Assembly: GCF_024159085.1 (NCBI RefSeq)
Contig: NZ_JAMZDE010000008.1
Coordinates: 310,001-374,000 of the forward strand
Length of the DNA stretch: 64,000 bases
Origin: Idiomarina rhizosphaerae
Lineage (GTDB): Bacteria > Pseudomonadota > Gammaproteobacteria > Enterobacterales > Alteromonadaceae
Direction: 5' to 3'
Below are positions 52,191 through 61,194 of this stretch, piece by piece. The translations under genes and the position numbers were made by a program. Each line of letters begins with the position of its first letter. Position 1 is the first letter of the stretch. A model generated the notes under the pieces. The model was not told the DNA's origin. It was given only the letters and a program-made list of their open reading frames with translations, and made no database searches.

Positions 52191-53234
52191 CTAAAAGTTA
52201 CTGTCCAGTTTGGTCATTACATAGTGGATAAAATCAAGCGATGCCTTTAACTTTGCAAATTCCTGCTCGCCATCCAAGGCTTCAATAAAGGCCTCGTAGT
52301 CGCATATCTTAGCCTCTTTAGTTGTTGCAATAAGGTCTTTGTCTGCAAACGAAAGACACAAATCACCAGCGTCATTCACCTCAAAATTCACTTGCGATAG
52401 TACCTCAGAAAACTCTTCAAAAGCGATAACCACGGTTGGTTTCATCGCTTTAGCAGCTTCTAATTCACTGGCAGCGACCACTTTAAATTCTTTGTTAAAA
52501 CGGTTGGAGGCTGGCTTATAGGTTGCTTTTCCTGCCCCCGGAAGGCTAAAACCTACAACAGCAACATTGCGTAACAAGCCAAAAGGCAAAATAAGCCCGT
52601 AACGATCATAATGATCGTACACTTTCTTTCTGCGTGTTCTTACCTCACCTTTGCTGTCCGTATAGGTTTCAGTGACAATCCGCTCATCAACATAGTGAAA
52701 GTGATAATACTGATACTGAAACGAATATTCGCTGCCACTGTAGCTTCCATCATAAAGCGCACGAATTTCACGTTTGTAATTGCCCCGATTAAAATCACTG
52801 AAGCGCTGCTGGAACTCATTTGACGCGGCTCTGCTTTCAAATACAGCAGGTGACAAGTCATTATCCAGTAAACCATCGCGTTGTAGTAATGCATGCGACG
52901 CCTTTGCCATCAGCCTTCCCGGGTAAAAAGCAGTTATTCCGGCAACCAAAGTTAAAACACTGCCTACGGCCAGAATAATCCAGGTACTTTGCTGAAAACG
53001 TTGCCATTGAGACCAGTCCCAGTAAGTTAATGCAGCGGTTGCCAGCAAGAACACGGCAAAAGCTATCCAGTAAGCTTTCATATTAAACTGATAACTTCCG
53101 GAAAAAGCTTTCAAGTCATCAATAACAGCATCAAGATTTTCCCTTGTGCGGCTATTAAGCGCCTGCGTTTTGGTCTGTTTTAATAATTCAATAAGAGCTT
53201 TGTTGTTTTTCTGATAGAGCACGGCAATCAACAT
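52191..53234 (-). CDS. Two-helix membrane protein next to LemA (DUF3137-like)
   Basis: A 347-residue protein with an N-terminal cytoplasmic helix, two adjacent membrane segments (WIAFAVFLLATAALTYW; WIILAVGSVLTLVAGITAFY), and a large C-terminal soluble domain with Tyr-rich strands (YSFQYQYYHFHYVDERIVTETY) and VVIAFEEFSEVLSQVNFEV. DUF3137 proteins are found beside LemA and have this topology. It starts the two-gene operon with lemA. Function unknown. Confidence 0.75.
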   Translation of the reverse strand: MLIAVLYQKNNKALIELLKQTKTQALNSRTRENLDAVIDDLKAFSGSYQFNMKAYWIAFAVFLLATAALTYWDWSQWQRFQQSTWIILAVGSVLTLVAGITAFYPGRLMAKASHALLQRDGLLDNDLSPAVFESRAASNEFQQRFSDFNRGNYKREIRALYDGSYSGSEYSFQYQYYHFHYVDERIVTETYTDSKGEVRTRRKKVYDHYDRYGLILPFGLLRNVAVVGFSLPGAGKATYKPASNRFNKEFKVVAASELEAAKAMKPTVVIAFEEFSEVLSQVNFEVNDAGDLCLSFADKDLIATTKEAKICDYEAFIEALDGEQEFAKLKASLDFIHYVMTKLDSNF

Positions 53235-53390
53235 AGAAACTAGTTAAAAATAGGTGACCATTTTAATGCTTAGACTTTTTCAATACCAGTCAATAATTGT
53301 AAAGCTATGTTCATAACAATCTGATTTTATGACTCTAAATGGCGCTAAAAAAACGAAATTAAGCCTAATTAAATGCGTTTTCATAATTTC

Positions 53391-53399
53391 TGGTAAGAT
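53391..53399 (+). promoter_or_regulatory. Extended -10 element before the 2-hydroxyacid dehydrogenase
   Basis: TGGTAAGAT is an extended -10 (TGn followed by TAAGAT). Transcription would begin near 53406, leaving a leader of about 37 bases. A ribosome site (AAGAGGTAA) precedes the ATG at 53443. Confidence 0.4.
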
Positions 53400-53442
53400 G
53401 CTTAGCTCCTATGCAAACAAAGACGCCATTAAGAGGTAATTA

Positions 53443-54378
53443 ATGAAAGCTGTCATACTCGATGCAGAAACCCTGGGCAAGGGTATTGATCTTTCCGCCA
53501 TTGAAAAGTCCGTCGGCGAACTGGTTTTATATGATTCAACAACGCCCGAGCAGGTTAATGAGCGAATTAAAGATGATGAAATTGTTATAACGAATAAAGT
53601 CGTCATTAATGAACAGGCTATTGAGACCGCTGAGCAGCTAAAGCTAATTTGCGTGTTAGCCACCGGAATGAACAATATTGACTTAGCTGCAGCAGAAAAG
53701 CTGAATATTCCGGTTAAAAATGTTGAAGCTTACGGTACACAAAGCGTGGTTCAACATACTTTAATGATGATGCTCTCTCTGGCGACTAAGCAACCCGTTA
53801 TGCAGAAACGCGTCGCCGCCGGTGACTGGCAAAGTTCGTCCATGTTCTGCCTGTTAGACCCATCCATTATTCAACTGGCCGGGAAGAAGTTAGTTATTGT
53901 CGGTTCTGGCGAGCTCGGCCAGGAAGTGAAAACTCAGGCGGAAGCTTTGGGTATGAAGGTTGAGTTCTCAGCACGCCCCGGAAAGAAAGATGACCCGCGA
54001 CCAACGCTAAATGAGCTGCTACCTTCGGCTGACGTTATCTCTTTTCATTGTCCGTTAACGGATGACACCAAAAACTTGCTTAACGCAGATAATCTCAAAC
54101 TTTGTAAAAAAGACGCTCTAATTATTAATAATGCCCGAGGTGGTGTTATCAATGAACAGGATGTTACCGAGGCGCTACGAGCTGGAAAAATTGGTGGTGT
54201 TGCCGCTGATGTCCTGCCTCAGGAACCACCTAAAGATGGCAACCCGTTATTAGATGCGATGAACGAAGGATTAAACCTGATTGTCACGCCTCACAACGCC
54301 TGGACATCACCTGAAGCGCGTCAGCGTATTGTGGAGCTTACTGTCGAGAATATTCGGAGTATTCAGGGAAAGAACTAA
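53443..54378 (+). CDS. D-2-hydroxyacid dehydrogenase
   Basis: A 311-residue NAD-dependent dehydrogenase. Landmarks are LKLICVLATGMNNIDLAAAEK, the Rossmann motif IVGSGELGQEVKTQAE (about residues 150-165), NNARGGVINEQDV with the catalytic Arg, a Glu about 30 residues later (VAADVLPQEPP), and the proton-relay His in VTPHNAWTS. It reduces 2-oxo acids or oxidises D-2-hydroxyacids; glycerate or a hydroxypyruvate-like substrate is plausible. No neighbour identifies the substrate. Confidence 0.9.
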   Translation: MKAVILDAETLGKGIDLSAIEKSVGELVLYDSTTPEQVNERIKDDEIVITNKVVINEQAIETAEQLKLICVLATGMNNIDLAAAEKLNIPVKNVEAYGTQSVVQHTLMMMLSLATKQPVMQKRVAAGDWQSSSMFCLLDPSIIQLAGKKLVIVGSGELGQEVKTQAEALGMKVEFSARPGKKDDPRPTLNELLPSADVISFHCPLTDDTKNLLNADNLKLCKKDALIINNARGGVINEQDVTEALRAGKIGGVAADVLPQEPPKDGNPLLDAMNEGLNLIVTPHNAWTSPEARQRIVELTVENIRSIQGKN

Positions 54379-54404
54379 AACTGGATTAACTTTCAAATAT
54401 TCAT

Positions 54405-54435
54405 GTGTTGGCAGCTATTTTCACGCTGCCAACAC
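54405..54435. terminator. Strong hairpin between convergent genes
   Basis: GTGTTGGCAGC (54405-54415) and GCTGCCAACAC (54425-54435) form an 11-bp stem with a nine-base loop. There is no clear T-run on either strand. It lies between the 2-hydroxyacid dehydrogenase and the convergent MORN-repeat gene and probably ends one or both transcripts. Confidence 0.6.
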
Positions 54436-54463
54436 GTATTAATCAAGGTTAATGAGTTTCCGT

Positions 54464-56188
54464 TTAAGGGAATTCGCTCAGTTCGAATTCATCCTCAAAG
54501 CGTTGTTCTTTCAACCTTCCATCGTCGTAAACCGAGATTGAAAACGGTTGCCCTGATTGTGTATAAGACCAACTTTTTCCATGTCGCCTGTCTCTTTTAT
54601 ACTCGCTGATATTGTATAACGCACCTTGGTCAGTGAAGTTGACAACAATACCGTCCAGGTAGCCGTCACTATCGAATGACTCAACGCCACGCAAGTAACC
54701 TTGTGGAGAATAAGTACGCCACTCCCCTACTTTAACGCCGTTTTCATAGCTTCCCCGGGATATTTCGTAAGGTGCATAGCCAAGAGCAACTTGCCATTCT
54801 CCCTCGCGTTTACCCTCGACATACTCACCTTCAACAACGAGTTCACCGTCGGCGTACTCCTGATAACGCCCGTCTAACAAGTCATTTTTATAGTGCTCGC
54901 GTAAACGTAAATTACCATTTTGACCATAGACTTCACGGACTCCATCAAGTTTACCATCATCATTATAATGCTCGTTTATAGAACCGTAACTGTCCTCTGA
55001 GACCCATTCACCAACTTTCTTCCCATGATCATAATCGCCAGAAGCCGTAATGTTTCCATCTTTATCAGTTATTGTATAAGGGCCGTGCCGCTTACCTTCA
55101 ACAAAACGCACTTTTTCCAGACCATTTCCATATCTCGAAATATAAAGGCCATGCAGATCGTATCCTTTAAACTCACGGCGGTCTCGCACGTTTCCGTTTT
55201 CATCATAGCTTTCACTTAAACGCCAGCTATTATCAACGGCTTGACGGTTTAAGCGAGTCAATTTTCCTGAGTCGTCGTACCATTTTTTTTCTTCGACTAA
55301 ACCGTGTTCGGCGGTTTCAACATGTTCGCTTGAACGGGTTAACTGACCCTTTTCATCATAGCTACGAGACGTCATTAGTTTTCCGTCGTCGTTACGCTCT
55401 TCATAGTGCTTTAACTCGCCACTTTTATAGTAAAGCTTCGTTTCACCTACCCGCTTACGGTTTTTATATTCCTGTGTTCGTTTAACTGAACCATCTTCAT
55501 AATAGTCAGTCGATAAACCGTTAAGCACGCCATCGACATAAGACGACTTCTTGACCAGGTTGCCGTCGGAATCCCAGCGTTTCCCTATTCCCTGTTGCAC
55601 ATCATCTTTGTATTCCGCTTCATACATAACCTGGCCATTTTCATAATAATGGCGTTTTAAACCATTACGTTCATCATCTTTCATGGTTTGTTCGGTCAGC
55701 AAATAACCTGTCGATGCGTAAGTTCTATATGGCCCGTTAAGTTCACCATCTTTATAGGTCATCTCCCGCGTTTTACTGCCATCTTTAGCATAAACAGTGG
55801 CTTTACCTTGCCGCTCACCGGTAATATCTCGGTAACCTTCCGAGCGTAAACCTCCAGACTCAAAGTAAGTTTTATAGGCCCCAATGGCTATGGCTTTTTC
55901 AAAGTCCAGAGAATCTGAGCCGGTTTCATAATAAGGCCCACCGTCAATGTAATTGATAAAAAGGCGAAAGCCATTGTCTGTTTTTTCTACTTTATCTAAT
56001 AAATATTTGGCTTCACTTCTGTCATCGGTTGGTTGTAATTCATCATCCAACCATTTTATTTGTTTCTCAGCTTCTGCCACTGTCTTTGGCGCTTCGTTAT
56101 CCTGACCACTTTGCTCGGTAGAAAAAGCAAAGGCATTGGACACAATTAAACTGGAAGCGATGGCAAAAAGTACTTTACTGAAAGTCAT
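54464..56188 (-). CDS. Exported MORN/YwqK-repeat protein
   Basis: A 574-residue protein with a signal peptide (FSKVLFAIASSLIVSNAFA) and about 20 copies of the MORN_2 repeat, for example RHYYENGQVMYEAEYKDDVQ, DYYEDGSVKRTQEYKNRKR and EHYNDDGKLDGVREVYG. The repeats run from about residue 105 to 545. YwqK-type MORN proteins are sometimes toxin-antitoxin partners, but here the signal peptide points to the periplasm and the repeats may form a binding surface. It overlaps the upstream lipoprotein gene by one base (TAATG), so the two are translationally coupled. Confidence 0.85.
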   Translation of the reverse strand: MTFSKVLFAIASSLIVSNAFAFSTEQSGQDNEAPKTVAEAEKQIKWLDDELQPTDDRSEAKYLLDKVEKTDNGFRLFINYIDGGPYYETGSDSLDFEKAIAIGAYKTYFESGGLRSEGYRDITGERQGKATVYAKDGSKTREMTYKDGELNGPYRTYASTGYLLTEQTMKDDERNGLKRHYYENGQVMYEAEYKDDVQQGIGKRWDSDGNLVKKSSYVDGVLNGLSTDYYEDGSVKRTQEYKNRKRVGETKLYYKSGELKHYEERNDDGKLMTSRSYDEKGQLTRSSEHVETAEHGLVEEKKWYDDSGKLTRLNRQAVDNSWRLSESYDENGNVRDRREFKGYDLHGLYISRYGNGLEKVRFVEGKRHGPYTITDKDGNITASGDYDHGKKVGEWVSEDSYGSINEHYNDDGKLDGVREVYGQNGNLRLREHYKNDLLDGRYQEYADGELVVEGEYVEGKREGEWQVALGYAPYEISRGSYENGVKVGEWRTYSPQGYLRGVESFDSDGYLDGIVVNFTDQGALYNISEYKRDRRHGKSWSYTQSGQPFSISVYDDGRLKEQRFEDEFELSEFP

Positions 56189-58503
56189 TAGTTAGCCTCC
56201 TGTAAAGATTCAAAATCAGGCATAGGGGGCAATTGGTGAGGCCATTCTTTTTTAACCGGCTCACCTTTAGCTACGAGTTTCTCAACCTTGTGTACTCGCC
56301 CACCAATACGTAGAAAACCTTCATCGGACACAAAATCAATAAACTCTGAGTTTAAATAGTCAACAGAATAACGCTCATCATCCTGCGGCAAGACAGCTAA
56401 GGCTTTTCCGCTGGCATTCAAGAAACGGTACTTTCTCAAAAAGTCACTCATAGCAGTTTCCGTTTCTCGCTCTTTCCAGTCTTCACCCAACAGTGCATCA
56501 ACCGGTATCATCCAGCTTTGCTCTCCTAATTCTATATCTACCTGCTGCCATTCAGGGTGACCATCGCAATCCAGCTCTACTTTAACTTCGGTATCATAGA
56601 AAAAGCGCTGCACACCATCTTCGGTCATTAATTGATAGACCACTTTTTTGGGCATTTTTAAGCTCGATAGCACATTACGCCCATTAGGATCAGGGTTCTC
56701 TTTCATGACCAAGTCAGTTTTATTGTCGTCACGATTAGAAGTTACACTTACCTGGCAAACCGCAGATTGCTCAGGAGTTAAGGTCAAATATAACTGGGGG
56801 AGGTCAAAGCTTACCGGTTCTACTTCTTCTAGTTTGGAAGAGCTAAACTTTAAATCCTGATCGTTCACTGATACTTCTCTGGCATCAGACTTAAACAAAG
56901 GAACGGTATCAACTGGTGCTATCGTAGTATCACTTCTGAGCGTTTCTTCATCATAAAAAGTCACTTTTTTCTCAGAAATTTTATTATCTGTAATATGGTT
57001 AAATTTAAGCTCAATTGTTTCGGGCAGCTCGTCCTCAAAGTTCAGTCGCATCTTCACTGAGTAACTGCCGCTTTTCGTAATAGCCAAAGCCCGGCTTTCA
57101 GCATCGGAAACCCACTGCGGAGAGCTTTCATCTTTTGAGAAAGTTGACAATACGGCACCACTAACGCCATTTACCTGGCTGTCGAAGTAAGCATCGTTAG
57201 TTGACGTTAATGTCAATTCGAAAACGTTATCGTCTTCGGTCGGTACCAAAATGGCCTTGGCACCTTCCATATCAATGCTCGAGCCGTCTTTCTCAATTGG
57301 GAAGTCAACAATTTCAAAACTTGTCTCGTAGCGTTCCAGAGTCGCTTCTATTGACGTCATTTTCCCAAGGTTATCAACGACATCGGTCCACCCTAGCGGA
57401 AGCGCATGTATTGTCGTCTCTGTTTTCTCATTATTCATGTCCGTGTAGGTAAAAATAGCGCTTTCGTACAAATCAATATCCAGCGGGTTACCGTCGCTAT
57501 CTTTGCCTATAAGCTCTTTCACTTTAATCGACATTGAGCCCATTTGTTCAAAGCTCACTCCCGGATGAATATATCTCATAGAAATCCGGCCGCCATATAA
57601 CTCTAACTGCCCGGCATCATTTGCAAACACCTCAGCATCGCTGGCTTTATCATTCGGGTTCAGTTCACTAAAGTCCGTATTATCAATTTCAAAAGGTTCT
57701 GAGTAACGCAGGTACTCAAGATCCTGACCATACAACCAGTCTTCCGGAAATATAGAAGTCACCATTCGCATAGAACCATTGGATGCAGGCACTCCCTCGG
57801 GAAGTGGCATATCCATAATCATGGTCAAGCGTTCAGTCCAGCCGGTCGCACGCTCTAAAATGACATAACCAAAAACACGTGCTTCATCATTTTCACCTGC
57901 CGCTGATAAAGTCACCGTGCTATCGGTAAAGTCTTCAACCGTGAAGGTTATTTTAGGTAAAGGGCTTTTTAATTCGACTACCTGCGTCGCACCTTTTTCA
58001 ACTTTTAAACCGGTAATAAACCCCGGACGTCCGAACTCGTCGTTTAATATTTCTTGTAAAGGATCCAACCCTTGCTTACGAAAGTCTTCGGGCTCCTCGT
58101 GAATGATAAAATCCACCATTGCGCTAGTGTCTTTATCAATATCAACAGTGAATCCGGCATCCATCATTTTGCGAATGCTATCACCGGAGCTGCCGCGACC
58201 ATCATCTTCAAAGCTTGTGAAATCTCCTTGCGGAAATTCCATTCGCATAAACTGAGGTTTCATTCTTATGCTGTAGACATCGGATTTATCGGACACTTCA
58301 TAGTCAAGTAACATCATAGTTTTGAGTTTTTCTGAACGTTTACCGTAACTGCTCTCAACTTTAATATTGGTATCTGAGTACAGTTGGTAACGTCGCTGTT
58401 CACCGTCCTCTGGTTTAAACGATAAGGTCGTTGGCGGGCCACTTTCAGAACAAGCGACAACGAGAAGAGCTGAAAAAGCCACGAATGATAGACGCCCTAA
58501 CAT
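56188..58503 (-). CDS. Large lipoprotein of unknown function
   Basis: A 771-residue lipoprotein (lipobox VVAC, Cys18; serine at +2, so outer membrane). The rest is mostly beta-strand-rich with repeated patterns of short strands (YRQLYSDTNIKVES, EVSDKSDVYSIRMKPQF, EITLTSTNDAYFD), several acidic stretches, and no catalytic motif that I recognise. It is coupled to the MORN-repeat gene downstream. It probably forms an envelope pair with it; a substrate or partner cannot be read from sequence. Confidence 0.75.
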   Translation of the reverse strand: MLGRLSFVAFSALLVVACSESGPPTTLSFKPEDGEQRRYQLYSDTNIKVESSYGKRSEKLKTMMLLDYEVSDKSDVYSIRMKPQFMRMEFPQGDFTSFEDDGRGSSGDSIRKMMDAGFTVDIDKDTSAMVDFIIHEEPEDFRKQGLDPLQEILNDEFGRPGFITGLKVEKGATQVVELKSPLPKITFTVEDFTDSTVTLSAAGENDEARVFGYVILERATGWTERLTMIMDMPLPEGVPASNGSMRMVTSIFPEDWLYGQDLEYLRYSEPFEIDNTDFSELNPNDKASDAEVFANDAGQLELYGGRISMRYIHPGVSFEQMGSMSIKVKELIGKDSDGNPLDIDLYESAIFTYTDMNNEKTETTIHALPLGWTDVVDNLGKMTSIEATLERYETSFEIVDFPIEKDGSSIDMEGAKAILVPTEDDNVFELTLTSTNDAYFDSQVNGVSGAVLSTFSKDESSPQWVSDAESRALAITKSGSYSVKMRLNFEDELPETIELKFNHITDNKISEKKVTFYDEETLRSDTTIAPVDTVPLFKSDAREVSVNDQDLKFSSSKLEEVEPVSFDLPQLYLTLTPEQSAVCQVSVTSNRDDNKTDLVMKENPDPNGRNVLSSLKMPKKVVYQLMTEDGVQRFFYDTEVKVELDCDGHPEWQQVDIELGEQSWMIPVDALLGEDWKERETETAMSDFLRKYRFLNASGKALAVLPQDDERYSVDYLNSEFIDFVSDEGFLRIGGRVHKVEKLVAKGEPVKKEWPHQLPPMPDFESLQEAN

Positions 58504-58629
58504 AAGCTTCCTTTAAATTTATAAATGAATATGAATAACATCATATGATAAGCAGTATTAAATCTTGGCTCAATACACTCATCGAGCCTTAACGGATTCT
58601 TTACACTAATAAGTAAATTAACTGCTTAT

Positions 58630-58980
58630 TTAGTATGACCAGTTGCCCTGCTCTTCCACCAGAACATCTTGATTATTTTGAATAACCTGAAGCAAACCTG
58701 ATTCAAAGACTTTATAAGTCGTATTCCCGTTTTTAAATTGATACCCCTGAAAGCGGCAAGGTGTCACTCCGTCAGCACAAAGTGAGTGAAGTGTTTTGCC
58801 TTTTAGCTCTATGCGGTTACCTGATGCTTTTGACACACCGACATAACTCACGTTATCGCACGTAACAGAGCCTTCCTGACAGTGACGTTCAATTTCAACA
58901 ATATAGTGTTCTGTTGTCAGCGTATCTCCGAATGCTGCACCAGATAATATGAATGCACTTAATAAAATAAATTTTTTCAT
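58630..58980 (-). CDS. Small exported Cys-containing protein
   Basis: A 116-residue protein with a signal peptide (MKKFILLSAFILSGAAFG). Four cysteines (HCQEGSVTC; LCADGVTPC) could form two disulfides, with the second pair near GVTPCRFQGYQF. It ends at NWSY. It lies immediately after the BenE transporter gene (stop of benE and this ATG adjacent), so it is likely cotranscribed with it. Not recognised as a known family. Confidence 0.7.
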   Translation of the reverse strand: MKKFILLSAFILSGAAFGDTLTTEHYIVEIERHCQEGSVTCDNVSYVGVSKASGNRIELKGKTLHSLCADGVTPCRFQGYQFKNGNTTYKVFESGLLQVIQNNQDVLVEEQGNWSY

Positions 58981-60141
58981 CTACTTTTCCCTGCTGACAT
59001 TACTCAGAAAATAATACCCGACTAAACCAATTAACAAGCCCCAAAATGAACTATTAATACCTAAGAAATTGACGCCAGATGCTGTAACAATAAAAGCCAT
59101 AACCGAAGCAAGCAAAGTCTCCTCATGACTAAACGCCTGCCGAAAGTTAACCGCAAGCACCGGTAACAGAGCTAAACCAGCCAGGGCCGACGTTGCTTCG
59201 GTTGGTAAAGCCAGAAACAATCCAACAATTAATGAGCCGGCAAGCCCGGCAATAATATAGAATACGCCCGCTGCTATAGCCGCTTTATAACGCTGACTAC
59301 GATCGGTATCGGCATCTGAGGTTTGACAAATAGCGGCGGTAATTGCGGCCAGGTTTATCGCGAAAACCCCGAGTGGAGCCATAATAACGCCGAATAACCC
59401 AGTCACTCGTAACAGCGGAGATAGCGGCACCGCATAGCCGTTACTGCGCAGCATCATAATGCCCGGCAGGTTCTGCGAAACCATAGTGACAACATACAAA
59501 GGAATGCCAACCCCAACCAGTAAAGAGAAGTTGAATTCAGGCCATACCCAGACCCAGTCGGGAGCGGAGACTATCAACTGGCTTGTATCAAATTGCTTTG
59601 TCAGCACCGGCAAGCCCACTGCAGCCAGCAACACCCAGAAAAAAACCAGCTTAGGTGTAAGCTTCCGCATCACAAAATAAACAATGACTAAGGTTGCGGT
59701 AATTAAAGGTTGATTATCAAAGGCAGGAACTAAAGCCAGCACAAACTTAAGTAAAATGCCGGCCAATATAGCCGCCGCTATTTCGACCGGAATGTATTTT
59801 AAAAGTCGGTCAGAAATGCCGCTTAGGCCGCTAAGTAAAATTAAACCTGACGAAAAAATAAAAATGCCAACCGCTTCAGCGACTGAAACACCGGCAAGTG
59901 CGATAATGAGCAGTGCAACACCCGGTGTGGACCATGCAGTCAATATCGGGGCTTTATATCGCCACGACAGAATAATACTGCTTAACCCCATAGCTAAGCC
60001 TAAAGCCAGCAACCAGGAACTCTGCAACGCGGCCGAGCCATTGAGGCTTTTTACTGCTTCGAGAATTAAAACAACCGCACTGCTGTAGCCAACAAAAACA
60101 GCTGTCGCCCCAGCCATAATATGAGAAATAGAAAACCTCAT
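58981..60141 (-). CDS. benE: BenE-family transporter
   Basis: A 386-residue membrane protein with 11-12 helices. The family motifs PGVALLIIALAG (after WSTPG), FVLALVPAFDNQPLI, LPGIMMLRSNGYAVP and GVFAINLAAITAAICQTSDA are visible; the last carries the QTSDA motif of the NAT2/BenE group. BenE moves benzoate with H+ in Acinetobacter and Pseudomonas; here no ben catabolic gene is near, so the cargo is uncertain. It lies 20 bp after DUF817 and one base before the small exported protein. Confidence 0.88.
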   Translation of the reverse strand: MRFSISHIMAGATAVFVGYSSAVVLILEAVKSLNGSAALQSSWLLALGLAMGLSSIILSWRYKAPILTAWSTPGVALLIIALAGVSVAEAVGIFIFSSGLILLSGLSGISDRLLKYIPVEIAAAILAGILLKFVLALVPAFDNQPLITATLVIVYFVMRKLTPKLVFFWVLLAAVGLPVLTKQFDTSQLIVSAPDWVWVWPEFNFSLLVGVGIPLYVVTMVSQNLPGIMMLRSNGYAVPLSPLLRVTGLFGVIMAPLGVFAINLAAITAAICQTSDADTDRSQRYKAAIAAGVFYIIAGLAGSLIVGLFLALPTEATSALAGLALLPVLAVNFRQAFSHEETLLASVMAFIVTASGVNFLGINSSFWGLLIGLVGYYFLSNVSREK

Positions 60142-60161
60142 GGCACTTCCTTGTAGTCTGT

Positions 60162-60956
60162 TTATATCGCTTCGTTTTTTCTGCGTATTTTAATTTTATT
60201 AATTGAAGCAACTAATACGAAGCTCAGTAGCATCAATAAAAACCAGGAGCTTAATTTGGCCAGCGGCACCATTTGCCACTCGCTGGCCTGGTTCGGATAA
60301 ATCCAAATATTGGCATAAGTGGCAATATTTTCAGCAAACCAGATAAATAGCGCAACCAGAAACCATCCTACTAAAAGAGGCATACTGCGATGCGTTCTAT
60401 TAATTTTGTAGTAAATAGCGGTCCGATAAAACAGAAAAAAAGTAAAGGCGACTAAAATCCAGCGCATATCCCAAATATAGTGATGACTGAAAAAATTGAT
60501 ATAAACCAGCGTCACTAAAACCAAAGTGAGGCTCTTGGGTGGATAATAAGAATATTCAAATTCGAAGATGCGCCAGACCCGGGCAATATAGCTGCCAACG
60601 GCACTATACATAAACCCTGTAAATAAAGGGACGTTGGCAATACCAAATACATAGTCTTCAGGATAAACCCAGGCACCTATTGCGTCCGAGGTTTTAAACA
60701 GCTCCATTACCGTTGCTACAATATGGAACACCAGAATGACAACGCATTCACGCAGAGTCTCAAGCCTGAATACTAACAGAAGAATTTGAAAGCCGATGGC
60801 GGCCAGGAAAATGAAGTCGTAACGATGTAATGCTTCCAGCGGATACCAGAACTTGGTTATCAGCATGAGTGCCAGTAAAAAGCCACCAAAAACACAGGCG
60901 TAAGCTTGTTTTACACCAAATAACCACAGTTCCTTTGCAAACGTTTTGATGTCCAT
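60162..60956 (-). CDS. DUF817 membrane protein
   Basis: A 264-residue protein with seven or eight membrane helices. [47 protein letters not shown] and [19 protein letters not shown] are conserved DUF817 segments. Function unknown; some relatives lie in transport operons. It is the first gene before benE (gap 20 bp), so the pair may act together. It starts just downstream of an outer-membrane-protein remnant. Confidence 0.85.
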   Translation of the reverse strand: MDIKTFAKELWLFGVKQAYACVFGGFLLALMLITKFWYPLEALHRYDFIFLAAIGFQILLLVFRLETLRECVVILVFHIVATVMELFKTSDAIGAWVYPEDYVFGIANVPLFTGFMYSAVGSYIARVWRIFEFEYSYYPPKSLTLVLVTLVYINFFSHHYIWDMRWILVAFTFFLFYRTAIYYKINRTHRSMPLLVGWFLVALFIWFAENIATYANIWIYPNQASEWQMVPLAKLSSWFLLMLLSFVLVASINKIKIRRKNEAI

Positions 60957-60980
60957 ATCTTCTATCCAGAGAGTTCAGAA

Positions 60981-61013
60981 CAGGTAAGGCACTGAATAAT
61001 AATGCCTTACCTG
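60981..61013. terminator. Hairpin next to the outer-membrane-protein remnant
   Basis: CAGGTAAGGCA (60981-60991) pairs with TGCCTTACCTG (61003-61013) over an 11-base loop. It lies just after the stop of the reverse-strand remnant and before DUF817. It may be the original terminator of the broken gene. The T-run is short. Confidence 0.5.
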
Positions 61014-61021
61014 CCGACAAT

Positions 61022-61190
61022 TTAGAAGCTAATGGTAACACCAAACCAGAAATTTCTGGCTTTATCTTTCGTCCGTAAAAACAACGTCGCTAACGGCACC
61101 TCGCCGATGACATACTCCAACAAATTAAAGCGAGCTAAATTGGAGTTTTTTTCGTAGAAGAAGAATCTGTATTTTAAGTAGCTGGAGTGT
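61022..61190 (-). pseudogene. C-terminal remnant of an outer-membrane beta-barrel gene
   Basis: The reverse strand is open from about 61228 to a TAA at 61022-61024 without a start codon, and a stop lies in frame upstream (61229-61231). The last 55 or so codons read as alternating hydrophobic/polar strands and end WFGVTISF, with a terminal Phe, as in barrel proteins. The likely explanation is the 3' end of a deleted or truncated outer-membrane-protein gene. It lies in the gap where the divergent HAD gene now has its promoter. Confidence 0.5.
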
Positions 61191-61194
61191 AGTT

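Noticed and set aside
54464-56188. MORN gene as a YwqK-type antitoxin
   Set aside because: It has a signal peptide and no small toxin neighbour, so a classical toxin-antitoxin role is unlikely.
58560-58590. GGCTC...GAGCC hairpin after the large lipoprotein's promoter region
   Set aside because: Only a five-base stem with a long loop and no T-run; too weak to call.
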